A stretch of 64,000 nucleotides of DNA, from assembly GCA_019722365.1 (NCBI GenBank), contig JADFUC010000169.1, positions 62,001 through 126,000 on the forward strand, written 5' to 3'. The notes under the pieces are model-generated. The model saw only the letters and a list, made by a program, of their open reading frames with translations. It did no database searches and had not been told where the DNA came from. Numbering within the stretch: position 1 is the first letter of the stretch; the number at the start of each line of letters is the position of its first letter. Source of the stretch: Lithospermum erythrorhizon. Taxonomy: Eukaryota; Streptophyta; Magnoliopsida; Boraginales; Boraginaceae. This document shows, in pieces, positions 1 to 11,169 of the stretch. Made by a program: the position numbers and the translations under genes.

Positions 1-1180
1 CTTGAAGTCATATTGACATACAATTCAACACAAAATTATACACATACACATATTCGCAATTAAGTAAGTTAATTTACACCCGTGAGCTAAATACTCACCT
101 TGGCTAACAATGAAATTACGCCTCGCCTATTTAGTCCGCTGCCTCTTACCGCGGCTCACGCCCCAACCAAAAATACCGAACAAAACCATTACTACTTTTC
201 TGTAATAACTCCGATTCCCGATTCAATTTCCTAACTTACAACCCCACTTTAGTAACAAATTGTTAAATTTAGGTAATAGATCACTAATTATGTTTAATTG
301 ACAATTAAAATGATAAATTTCAACATGATACCCCGTCGATCGGCCTCCCCGATACCCGCAGCGCGGCGCTTTAAACAAACTTACATCTGACCCCAAAATC
401 AACTTTAAACTAGTATGCCATTATTAACAACCTTAATTCCAAAACCCAAATACTACTCACTTTACTAACTTATATCGGCTTTAATCTACTGACCACACAA
501 AAAGTCGCATACTCAAACATCTATTAAAGTCCCTTAACATACTTTTACAACTTAAAAGTGATTTGGAAAAAGTCTACCTAAAATTCAACTAACTTATTCA
601 ACACATTTCAACCCCAAAAATCGATTATTATCACTTCTAACCACATAATCCAAGCTTAGATGATACATCTCTACCATTTTAAAGTCTCAAAACTCAAATC
701 GTAAAAAGTCAATAAAAGTCAAACTTATAAAAATGGTCAACTATAGCTCAAAATATCAAGATTTGAAGATTAAAAACATACCTTAGATAATCAAGAGATG
801 AAGAACAAGATTATGGAGTAAATTGCAACAAGATTCCACCAAGAAAATGAAAAAATTTCAAGGTTTGGGGTGAATAGGGGGGTTTCGGCCTTCCTTAGGG
901 AGAAAAGGGGGTTTGGGGATTTTTGGATGATGATGAATAGTGATGTGGGAGTTGGTGAAAGATATTTCTAGAGTTGTGTTTGAGTCTCGTTTGGTTTGCG
1001 GTTTAATTTCTCTTCTCGGTTTAACAACACAACTCGAACATGTGAGGCAAGCCACCGAATAATATTATCACTTTCAAGCGACATTGTCTTATCGGCACAA
1101 ATTATAATACAACGCTCGATCGAACAACAAGAATAATATTAAAATAATGCTATATGGGCAGGTTATTTCAATCCCTACTA
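1..1180 (-). mobile_element. Chromovirus-type (Ty3/gypsy) LTR, cut by the window edge
   Basis: This is the 5' portion of a long LTR lying on the minus strand and running off the left edge. Its reverse complement matches two other LTRs here, at 4,825-7,200 (same strand) and about 23,111-25,259 (opposite strand). They share the block around 720-900 (a T-rich 'ttggtgaaa'-type stretch followed by a G-rich run) and the 'ggtttaa' motif near 1,010. The minus-strand LTR start appears to be near 1,180, where sequence related to the 7,200 end stops. The assignment to a Tekay-like chromovirus is inferred from the linked gag/protease remnant at 13.7-15.3 kb. A 65-residue open frame at 858-1,055 lies inside the LTR and is probably chance. 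Confidence 0.6.
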
Positions 1181-1259
1181 TTCCAATTCGCAATAGCAGA
1201 TCCAACCACACATAGCGTTCACAGCGTGATTTTCCACAGATGCATGCATTAAAGGCCGC

Positions 1260-1440
1260 GATAACTTGTTAGATTAGAATCAATATTCATGTGATACCTG
1301 ATGAAGACATTTTGAGATCCTTTGAGGTATCTCAATATCCTCTTGATGGCAGTTAAGTCAATTTCCCTTGGATCTGTCTGGTATTTTGCATAATTGCTGA
1401 TAGCTAGAGCCACGTCACGGGCGACTAGCGGCTACTCTGG
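1260..1440 (-). pseudogene. Copia RT/RNase H junction fragment
   Basis: On the minus strand this reads as a run containing DPREIDLTAIKRILRYLKGS. That is the conserved copia segment where reverse transcriptase passes into RNase H (family pattern 'P...HW.A.KRILRYLKGT'). The frame is lost soon afterwards, and the LTR at 1-1,180 lies just beyond. The next stretch, 1,450-1,870, has a 99-codon open frame (1,478-1,777) that I cannot match to RT. It may be badly decayed RT or inserted DNA. Confidence 0.6.
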
Positions 1441-1923
1441 CTCAAATTTCTCATAATTTTGCAGTACTCTTGTTGATTCACCTGTTCACCTGGGGTGGTA
1501 AGTTCCCCTCTGTTTGCATTTTAACATGAGTATTAACTACTCGGGCTTGATCCATATTAAGGTCCCTCAAAATAGCTATTATGCGTTCAGCTTGATGTAT
1601 GATTTTTCCTCCAGTGGTTTGTTGAATTTGAAGATTTAGACATTCTGTCAGCATTCCTTTTCTGACATTGAATATTATACTTAACGCTTCTGCTACTACT
1701 TCACATAAACAACCATCAGTAGACCCACAGTTAATAGAATCAATTAGAATATATGCAATTAAAATTATGTCCATCATCTATCTTAATAAACAGTTGTTGA
1801 TCAGTAGTAGTTCTTTGAAACCTATTCTCAGCAAACCAAAGATACAGTCTGTCATACCATGGTTGACTTAACCCCGAATATTACGTGATTGATCTTTAGG
1901 GGGCGTGATTATTTTTCTTTAAG

Positions 1924-2472
1924 TCACAAATCACAGTAGTTGTTCAGAATTCTTATTCGTCTTTGATGAATCAAAATCTTTGATCTCCTTATCAAAACGA
2001 AGGTTCCAACTACGGGGATGCTTGCTTGAGACCATGAATGGACCTCTACGGCTTGCAAACCTTTCTTAGGTCCTCTTGGGACATGTAAAGCTTGGAGATT
2101 GTACCACGTACACTGCCTATAGGTTTCGTTCAAAAAACGGTCTTCCTCCATTTGCATCATTCGTAGTCATGGAATGCAATGATAGCTAAGATTTATCTGA
2201 ATGGACAAAGCATAGTCATAGTCAATGCCATGAATTTTGCTTGAAACCTTTCGCCACAGTACCAAAACCCCCTTCCAGCTATGGGCCGTTCCGTCTTTGT
2301 CATGTTTATACCCATTTACGCCAATAGGACGAACCCTATTGGGCAAATCTATCAAGGACCAAACCTTGTTTTGGCACATCGAATCCATTTCAGATTTCAT
2401 GGCTATTCGCCATTTATCAGCATCTTTGCTACTCATTACCTCCTCGTAAGAGGTGGGCTCGTCATTTTTCAA
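1924..2472 (-). pseudogene. Copia reverse transcriptase, broken into frames
   Basis: Two adjoining minus-strand frames carry RT. The upstream piece (2,472-2,167) contains SYEEVMSSKDADKWRIAMKS followed by MDSMCQNKVWSLIDLP, the classic start of the copia RT domain. The downstream piece (2,160-1,924) has lost its reading frame, but an alternative frame contains the 'SWNLRFDKEIKDF' signature of the RT palm. The two are separated by an indel near 2,165. An N-terminal linker between integrase and RT lies at 2,710-2,462. The element cannot be active. Confidence 0.75.
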
Positions 2473-3047
2473 AATGATTCTTCATACCAATGGTCTGGTT
2501 CTTGACGATCTCCAGTTTGTCTCCTAAGGGTTGGTTTTCCACAACTTCCTGTGAATCAAGGATCGGGTCTCCTATGTAAGAAGGCGCTAATTCTTGTGGT
2601 GTGTTAGTCGTCTCTACACTCGGGTGTATTGACAGTCGCTTCATCATCTTGAGTTTCCTCAAGGTGAACACCATCACTCCTAGCCCTTCTGGACAGATAC
2701 TCCTTTTCAAGGAATACTCGATCTAACTGCTTGAAAATCTTATTTTAGTGCTTCGAATAAGTAATGGCTTGATTTCCTTGAATACCAATAAAGTAGCATT
2801 TATCAGATTTGGATGTTAGTTTATCTTTTGTCAATTTCTTGAACATAAGCTCCAGAGTCCTAAATCTCAGAAAACCTAATTTGGAAACTTTTACGAATCC
2901 GCGATTCATGAGGGTATTTCATATCTTTGATATAGTTGGACATTTTATTAAGTGTGAGTGATGCGCTTTGTAGTGTATGTCGAAATTAACTAAACTTGAG
3001 GATAGATGGAAACAAATCATATATTGAACACATTAATGATCAAGGGT

Positions 3048-3480
3048 TCAATTTCTCCTTTCGGGCAATGCCATGGTGTTCACATAGGAGTGAGTTGTGA
3101 AATAATACTGATCTTGAGATGAGTATTTGAACCCTTGACTTAAATATTCTCCTCCTCTATAAGGCCAAAGAATCTTTATAGTCTTATTCAATTGATTCTT
3201 TACTTCATCATGAAGTTCCTTGAAGGATTCACGTTTCCGTTTCATCGGAATCTGAGATATACGTTCTTTGTGATCATCGGTAAAAGTATAATGAAGTAAT
3301 TGTAACCATCTCCCATAGATGTGTTCATTGGCCCACATACATTGGTTTGTATGATTCCCAACAAACATTTGCCTTTCATTGTATCCAATGAAAGGCGATT
3401 TGGTCATTCTGCCTAGTAGGCAAGATTCATACTTATCGTATGATCCATAATCAAAACCTTCAAGTATTCCACCGAAGTGA
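3048..3480 (-). pseudogene. Copia integrase core fragment
   Basis: The 119-codon minus frame at 3,407-3,048 contains MTKSPFIG, then HTNQCMWANEHIYG, YTFTDDHKERIS and RGGEYLSQGF. These match in order the copia integrase segment from the pre-integrase zinc-finger tail ('C..GKMTKSPF') through the catalytic core ('TDDHSRY', 'RSDRGGEYLS'). The ending ALPERRN corresponds to the 'GVAERRN' motif after the core. The catalytic aspartate of the 'RSDRGGE' block has become WPYRGGE, so the site itself appears mutated. Confidence 0.75.
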
Positions 3481-3999
3481 AATTCCTACGTCACGGAAGT
3501 CTTGGTTTTATATGACCTATTACGCAATGCCACCACCATAGGTATGTAGGCTTTAAGCCGTTAGGCTTGTACCTCATCAATGTCATGTTCCTCGATCGAA
3601 ATGTCTAGAGAGTCTAAACATATCTTGGAGAAATGTATTACTCTATCTTACACATTTCTTATAAAGATCCTAAATGCATTGGGATCACTTTTGAAACGGA
3701 AGAAAAAACCCTTCATTATTCAAAAATACCAAGAAAGTAATATTCTGCTATAGCCGAGAGTGCGATAAACATTGTTTAAATTTGAAACACGGCCCGAGGC
3801 AAATTCAAAATGATGGATCCCTCTTTTGGCTACTGACATAGCATCGTCCACTGCGTCGATCCGTCTCTCTTTCGGAGTCATTTATACTTGCACGTAGTTC
3901 TGGCGCATTGTGACAAATATGAGAATCATGGCCATTGGTAAGAAATTACTTGCAGTAGAATTTAGAAGTTATACAAACTTCAATAACATATATATACAT

Positions 4000-4790
4000 A
4001 TATACTGTGGGAATTTGGTGGTCGTTAGACCATTATTTCTCTTAAGAACTAACTTCGCGAATTAGGCTTCCGGTGACCCAGGGTTCCCTTGATAATGACA
4101 CTTGTCCACCTTTCTAATGTTGCCACCTTACTTGATCTTGGTAACCTTAGGTTTTTTCGAACCCTTAGCCTTACCATTGAACTTCTTCTTGAATTTCTTC
4201 TACTTTTGGACCACCAAAACAGAAGGAGTAGGAGTTTTAACCTTCCCCGGATTCGTCTCAGCGTTAGTGATCATCTTATGCAGTTCGTGTAGAGATAGCT
4301 CAAACTTATGCATATTGAAGTTTATCACAAGCGAGAGTATTTTTCTAGGAGATTTCGAGGATAAGGTCTACGACCCAGTTCTTTGAGAAACACGGGCCTT
4401 GAAGACATTGAGTGGATTCGAGCCCGAGCCTATCGTTTAATGACATGTGGGCTCATGACTGTCCATTTCCCAATTTGCTATGATGAGGAGAGGCAGTGTC
4501 ATATCTATAAATTCTAGCTTCCTTTAAGATAACTCATCAATTCTTTGGTACATGTCATATGCTTTCACCTTTTCATCTTGCGAGTTTGGAGCAGCAGGTT
4601 CCATATTGGTGAGCATAAGATATTGGACATTTCTGTCGGACTTCATTATACGTAGCCTTCCCGCTTTCGCAGTAGTGGTAGCATCATTTGAGGTGGATGG
4701 GACCACAGTGTTCAGCATACTCTGTTCTCTCTGTTTGAGAACAATCCTCAAGTTTGAGACCGATCGTCAAGTTTTGAGTTATTGAGCTTA
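4000..4790 (-). pseudogene. Copia gag remnant
   Basis: The reverse complement near 4,300-4,080 reads as SLHELHKMITNAETNPGK followed by a lysine-rich tract, then a degraded region where a CCHC zinc knuckle would be expected. This is the usual layout of the copia gag C-terminus ('L.ELV.ML.TAE', basic linker, knuckle). Only one cysteine and one histidine of the knuckle are discernible. Plus-strand frames at 4,089-4,386 are shadows. Confidence is limited because gag evolves fast. Confidence 0.5.
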
Positions 4791-4824
4791 CTGACTTCTC
4801 GAAGTGCGGTTTCTAGGTAGATTA

Positions 4825-7200
4825 TGTAGCGATCCACCCCAGTCGGCTTAGATCACGAGGTTAAGATCATTAACGAGCACGGCCACGAGTCACCAATCGT
4901 GGATACAAATATAAATATGACTTCTTGACATTAACAAAACAAACTCTGTTCGTATTGGTGTTCAGCCAACCGCGTCAACGAAATAACTTGAACCATGGCA
5001 GAATACAATCCACCTAAATAATACAGCAAGGATATACAAAGAAATCCAAAATACAACATAGGGAAAGTATGACAACGGACCCTAGATATAATCTGACATA
5101 CAGTGCAGAAATAGCCGTCGACCACAAGGGAATGACGATGAGGACTTCACATGCCACCCGTCGCCTACTTCTATGATCTTCCACGCAGCTCGTGACAGAT
5201 CCTCGACCACCTCGGCTTGATGTTTCCTAGAGACTGCACATAAAATGCCAGCCCATGTAGAATAGGGGAATTGACCCCATTAAGGCTGAGTGAATACAAA
5301 TACCCCAGACATGATCCCATCATATATTCATACTTATATATATATATATATAAAACATATGCACATACATTAACTTGACTACACAATGAATAAACTTGTC
5401 GCGTATCACATAGAATCCTCTTGCTCACGATGTTACATAATACAATCTGGCAGGCTTTCTGACGATAAATACATATTCATTTTAAAGGAAATAGTCACCG
5501 ACACACAAAAGTAAATCAATGAGGAATCCGCCTCCACGAATAGTAAACAAATGAGGAATCCGCCTCAAAAAAAATAGTACACATATGAGGAATCCGCTCC
5601 AAATAATACACCGCATGAGGAATCCACTCCAAATAATCGGATAGAGCCTCCACCATCCCTCACGACCACGAGGCTACACCACCAGTAATGCGTATCGCGC
5701 GAACCTCTCGAATCACGAAATTTACCCACCTGATATGCACACCGCGCTGAGCACTCCCGGTCGAGAATTAAACGTCGCTCCCGCAAATAACACACAAGCA
5801 ATCAAAACACGTACGCATAGCATTACGCGCAATGTAGTACACACGGCGGGGCGTGGCGTACCGCAATCTCATAACATGAATCATATTCCATTTATCCCGT
5901 AATATAAATCAAAATCACTAATATGCATTGATATGACTCATCGTCTAAATTATTTAAATAATATGAATCATAAATCACAATTTTCACACTAATATCAATC
6001 ATAATCACCCGCAATACATCTCGAGAATAGTCCTGAGACAACAGCATGTAAAATATATAACATAATATGAGGTTCCATTCATTGAGATTTGTACTCACTC
6101 GAACTAGCGTGTAATAACTTTAGAAGCGGTCCTAAATTGCTAGATCCGGGCTTAACTCTATTCAAAAGAAATTATACATTAACACATTCAGAAGAATAAC
6201 CTCTCTTAACATTTATATATACCCCGAGTGTTATACCACGTCTCGCAATTTCAAATTTACTACTCCCAGCAATCATCTATCCCCGAGATTGGTATACACT
6301 TCTAAAATTTTAATATTAGGTCATCGCTTGTGCACCAACAATAACACTTAAATCACGATTTCTAATCAATCTGACCACCGATTGACAATTAATTAAACCA
6401 TTAAATACAACCTCCCAGTTCAAACACTAAATACTGCGAACTTTTCTGTGCTACCGTCCGTCTCTGTCTATCATCAGTAGGTAATTTTATTAAAATAAGC
6501 TATATTAAAAAGTCATTTTAACCTCACGTTACAATTTAGAGTTAATTTAAGAAAAGTCAACAAAAGTCGACCACCGACTTACACACCCTTTCTAGCAAAT
6601 AATCGAGCAAAATAAAACATGTCACTTGAAACTTAGATAACATTTCTATACCGTAATAAAGTCGAATCTAAAAAGTCAACACAAAACTCAATTATATAAA
6701 AAAGTCAACTCGAGCCTTAAATGATGAGGATGAAGATTAAAACTCATACACTTTGTTAATCTTAAGATGGGGAACAAAACTTGAGGGTTGGATTCAACAA
6801 GTTTCACCAAGAAAATGGAAAAAAAAATCAATGGTTGGGGGCTTAAGGGGGTTCGGCCCTTTGAGAGAGAAAGAAGAGAAGATTTTCTTTGTTTCTTGAT
6901 GAATGGTTGATATGAGGATAAGTATGAAGAGTTAGTGGTGGTAGGTGAACATTTAAGTGGAGTTTAGGTGGATTTGGTTCCTGATTTACAACCTGCTTAT
7001 CGGTTTAACAGCCTGGGTAAAAACCGAGTCAAATTAAATTTCTATTCTCAAAATATATTATCGTTCAACCCGTATTATCATTATTCGATTTCAAATTTTA
7101 AGCGTAACCGCCAAACACTGCGAACCGTAAAATCATATTAAAAAGAAAATGATTACTCTGAGCAGGTTGGCTATATAAGGCTGATCATTTCAATTCTACA
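4825..7200 (-). mobile_element. Chromovirus-type solo LTR, 2.38 kb
   Basis: The element begins on the + strand with TGTAGCGATCC and ends with ATTCTACA, so it has TG...CA ends with short inverted termini. Its body matches the LTR at 1-1,180 in the same orientation, with shared blocks at about 6,530-7,000 versus 560-1,030. No PBS or polypurine tract adjoins it, so it behaves as a solo LTR. The adjacent five bases (gatta / agaat) are not an intact target-site duplication. It contains no gene. Short frames at 4,931-5,801 and 5,892-6,098 are chance. Confidence 0.65.
5515..5640. repeat. Tandem repeat, four units of about 30-38 bp
   Basis: The core ATGAGGAATCCGC (one copy has ATCCAC) recurs four times, near 5,520, 5,554, 5,586 and 5,611, each followed by a variable 'ctccaaataat' type spacer. 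It lies inside the 4,825-7,200 LTR, so it is probably an LTR-internal minisatellite. Confidence 0.8.
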
Positions 7201-7218
7201 AGAATAAGTATGTAAATG

Positions 7219-7850
7219 ACAACAGTTTAGCAATCTATCATGTCAAACACTTACACAAAATAAATTGTAAAAATACCAATACTCAAAATCTCACAAAATG
7301 TATTAGTATGCAAGATCTACGCTTGGAATTTCAAGCAGCTTATTTATATACATTTGAAAAATCCGACTTCTGACATTAGGTTAACTAACGATTATGTAAA
7401 CATGACGCCAACTCTTGTGTTTACTAGCATGCCTACTGCGATGCTACTACTTGGTGTCGTTGAGCCCATAGCGTCGGTAAATTACGGTTAAGCGACCAAT
7501 TAAACTGACTTATTACTTGGAGATGATCATGCTTTGTAATCTATCATGTCGAAACACCCACACAATAAATTGTAAAGTAATACGATACTCAAAATCTCAC
7601 AAAATGTATTAGTAGCTGCAAGATCTACCATCTTTGGAATTTCAAGCAGCGGCCTTTATATACATTTTTGAAAATCAACAGTAAGCGGTAGGTTAACTAA
7701 CCAATTATGTAAACATGGCCTTAACTCTTTGTGTTACTAAGCAATGCACTGCAACGTCTTCTGCCGGTGTATAAACCGGCCTTGTAGCGTTAAAGTGGAA
7801 ATTACAGGATTAAGCGACCAATTAAACCATTACTTGGAATGATCATGCAG
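7219..7850. repeat. Tandem duplication of a ~306-bp segment
   Basis: Two consecutive copies (about 7,230-7,535 and 7,536-7,850) share the blocks CTATCATGTC, ACTCAAAATCTCACAAAATG, GGAATTTCAAGCAGC, AGGTTAACTAAC and TTAAGCGACCAATTAAAC in the same order and at equal spacing. They differ by many one- to ten-base indels. The repeat starts just after the solo LTR end at 7,200. No coding content is seen, and 7,851-8,260 downstream shows no recognisable feature. Confidence 0.85.
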
Positions 7851-8261
7851 GCATGACGTTAATTGGAAATCGGCCAGCATGATCGAATTTATTAAATGCT
7901 AGTCCAGGCCTACTAATGCGCTGCCGTGCGGTGTGCGGTGATCGTGATAAGTTTCATATTATTTGATTAATTATTTAACATGTTATGCGGCTTTTTTATA
8001 TTCAAGTAATATGCACATCATGAAAAATAAAATAAATATCACAGCATTTAGGAGATATATGATATGACCTAAAATCTGAAGCGGAAGCAGCCTTCGTGTT
8101 CACTCACGTTAAAATTCATTTCATTAATTTTGTAATTAAGATTCGTTCAGCATGGAATTCAAATTTATTGATTTTTTTACTTTAGCTGTTAAGCTTAAAG
8201 CGAAAGTGGCCGTCAATGAAGCATGTCTTACTTGCGTGTTATGTCAAAAGTAAATTAAATT

Positions 8262-8920
8262 TCATATATAAAAAAACGGGAGAAAAATAAAAAATATTAT
8301 AATTCCTTAATTGAGGCAAATAAATATAATGATGTAGTGTAAATCTTATGATGTAGTGTAAATTCCTTCGCAACACATAGTTTGAAGCCACATATGCAAT
8401 GGCAGATAAAAAATGAGCGCTCACCACCACATCCGCCACCGCAACAAACCCAACCATCACCCCGTTCCTACCCGACCCACAAATCAAACCTACAAAATTA
8501 CCCTTCATCTTCAAATCATCTCTCCTAATCCTAATCCCATATTTATACTTCCTATTTTTCCGACAAAACCACGAAATCGAATACGAAATAAAGAGATCGA
8601 TTTTAATAAACGCGTTGGTTAGTATTATTGGGTTTTTTATTACAGTTAAGCTGATTCCAGTGGCTAATTTATTTGCTTCAGTCTTGAATTTGGCTCCTTA
8701 TGATGTAGTGTAAATCTTTTTTAATTCCTTCTGGTATGATTTCCTTAGGTTAAGTTTTCATCATTTTACTTAAAATTTGATATGAAGGTGTGTCGGTATG
8801 CTGAGGTTTGTCAATTCCCAATTTCAGCAATTTATCCTCTTCCTAATGAATTATATTTATTTGCCTCAGTTAAGGAATTATAATATTTTTGATTTTTTTC
8901 CAGGTTTTTATATGTAGAGT
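8262..8920. mobile_element. Foldback (MITE-like) element with ~65-bp terminal inverted repeats
   Basis: The left arm (8,262-8,330) is the imperfect reverse complement of the right arm (8,851-8,920). Both contain the TAATTCCTTAA / TTGAGGCAAATAAATATAAT blocks. Inside, the word GATGTAGTGTAAAT occurs three times (near 8,331, 8,349 and 8,701). The interior includes open frames on both strands at 8,239-8,622 with unusual composition. The minus frame contains FVGLICGSGRNGVMVGFVAV, which I do not recognise. It could be a captured host gene fragment or chance. There is no transposase. Confidence 0.6.
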
Positions 8921-10100
8921 ATTAGTTTACCCTTTGGAGCCGAGCTCACGTCGTTACAGCGTGTATTCATTTGATTAGTCGGCTTTTACGAGAAAAGTTA
9001 ACTGTTAAAAGTAAAAAAAACCAATAAAGAATAATAGTGATGAATTGGGCCAATGGAAATTCATGATTGAGTGAATGGAAACAGAGAAAACATGAAGCGA
9101 TAGTTACGGTCTTTTGCCCAAAATACAGAAATAAAGCTTATTCACAATGACTTGCTCAGAGTACAATCTTGTATTCTTCAGCTTTTGGAAACTTCAGGCG
9201 ACATGGTAGAGCGTCGTCTTGATCTCTTGCTCCGCGGTTGTACATTTATTTAATGCTTACATTAATTATTGCGGAGGCTTGTGGGTAAAATAAAATAAAA
9301 TAAAATAAAAGCGACTTAGCAAGTAAATTATAACAGAATAAGCGGTTCGCGGACCGTATTTGAAAAAAATACAACAAGTTATATCGATATATCACCTTTC
9401 CGTTCCCGTTATAATATATAATAAAATTGAAACACATAAACTATACATTTAATATATTAAATAGATGCCAGTTAAATGACTCATGAATGTCATTAAGAAA
9501 ATTTAACATGTCATTAATACATAATAAATATGCATAATACGTAATAAATGCAATCAATTAGCAATAAAAATCACGATAAACTAATTATGAGGTTGAAATA
9601 AATACTCTCAATCAATTCGAATTTCAAATACATGATTGAAAATCATATAGATACTTTCCATTTTAAATTATACAAATTAAAAATCAATCACATAAATATA
9701 TAATTTAAATGTGATAGGAAATTAATTCAAAATTGAATGTCATAATTGTATTCATGAAATATATATAATTAAAATACATTAATTAACATATATTATGTGT
9801 CCAATAGTTATTACAATAAGCTGTTTCATATATACAATAAAATAATTATTACAATAATAATTTCTTATAAATCTAATAAGATAAAACTAGCAAGTTTATC
9901 TAAGCATGTTTATATTTTAAGCCCCAGGCGTTATTCTGTGATTATATCATCAAATAAATATATTTATAATAGGATAAATAATAAAAGGATTGAATTAAAC
10001 TTATTATCATTGAACTTGATAATTACAATTATCATAATAATAAAATGATAATAATACACCAAAAACTGAAATTAATAATTTTAAAAGCAGTTACGGTTTA
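8921..10100. other. Very AT-rich DNA with a (TAAAA)n microsatellite
   Basis: No gene is supported here. A TAAAA-type microsatellite lies at about 9,287-9,311. 9,440-10,080 is almost pure A/T with many short open frames (9,246-9,437 minus, 9,797-10,048 plus) that reflect base composition, not coding. Confidence 0.6.
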
Positions 10101-10104
10101 AATA

Positions 10105-10265
10105 TGACAAATCCCAAAGAAAAACGCGACGGACAACCGGCCTCCGGCCTTCCTACATAGCCAGCGAGATCACTGCTGGCTCATCCCAGAGCCAGCGTCC
10201 AGTGGCCGGAATGTCCCGTTTGGCCACGGGCCTGGAGGGCCTCATGAGGTTCTTGCCTCCATTTC
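10105..10265. other. GC-rich island with inverted repeats in AT-rich flanks
   Basis: A sharp ~160-bp GC-rich block contains several short inverted repeats: GCCAGCGAGATCACTGCTGGC folds on itself, and GGCCTCCGGCC is palindromic. It is followed by AT-rich sequence with an open frame to 10,537 (+) that I cannot match to any family. It could be the gag-leader part of an old retroelement. A PBS-like string (near 10,802-10,815, resembling the complement of initiator tRNA-Met) followed by TGTTGGAAAA at 10,817 suggests a minus-oriented copia LTR edge nearby. No gene is assigned to 10,265-11,170. Confidence 0.35.
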
Positions 10266-11169
10266 GTAAAAATTCCCATTTTTTATTTAAGGCCTTACAT
10301 ACATCCAAAATTCCTGAAATTTTTTATCAGACTTTCCAAACAATTTTCTTAAACTTTTCCAATTGGAATTTTATAAACAATTTACCAAAAATTAATTATA
10401 TAATAAATATTCCAGAAATTACAAAATTGTTTTGGTACATAAACAATCAAACAATTATGAAATTTTTCAAAGATACTTCTTGCCCTCTCTGGAATGCAGA
10501 AAAAAAAAGTGGTGTTGGAAGTTTTAGAACATTCTAAAGGCCTCAAATCAAATAAACATGTTTAGATTTTAATCAAAATATGTTTTAAAACCCTTTCAAT
10601 TCACGAAAGACAAATCTAAATTAAATCAACAAAATTAAGAATATGATGAACTTGAAAACATTATAGAATACATATTTATTCATGAATCCATTTCCATAAC
10701 ATATATACATGGTCAAGAATATATAATATGAAAATCTATATATAAAATGTTTATATAACAAATTATATATAAATATAATCGAAATTATATAACTTAAACA
10801 TGCTCATGATGCCACTTGTTGGAAAATTATGCAGCTTGTTCGTAATAAAAATAAGCAAAGAGCAACGAAGATCGAATAAATGTAATCGAAATTATATAGC
10901 GTATGAATCACGAGAGTACTTCTGTCGTAGCGGACATTACTTGGCGTTCTTTGTAATAACAAGCTCGTTAAAAATAAAATAAAATAAAAATTTCGATTCG
11001 GCGGTGGGACTTACGGTGATAGTATAAATAATTTAGATAATAATATTATTTTGTGATTATTTGAGTTGTATTACATTTATAAATTAGTAGTATTAGCCGA
11101 GGGATAATTCGAGTTAAGTTAGATCGTTAAATTCGTTCGATAACTCGATTACATGATTGAAGACACGAA

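Larger units (their letters stand above)
1181..4824 (-). mobile_element. Decayed Ty1/copia internal region (gag-integrase-RT-RNase H), no LTRs of its own
   Basis: Read on the minus strand, fragments occur in the normal copia order: gag (about 4,790-4,000), integrase (3,480-3,048), reverse transcriptase (2,710-1,924) and the RT/RNase H junction (about 1,440-1,260). Every domain is interrupted by frameshifts and stops, so no polyprotein can be made. No copia LTR pair was found at its ends. Instead it lies between two minus-oriented chromovirus LTRs (1-1,180 and 4,825-7,200). I take those as independent insertions, because no PBS or polypurine tract links them to this interior. Confidence 0.75.

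Noticed and set aside
1478..1777. 99-codon minus frame as an independent gene
   Set aside because: It lies between RT and RNase H of the copia remnant; no family match, no promoter. It is most likely decayed element sequence, though its origin is unresolved.
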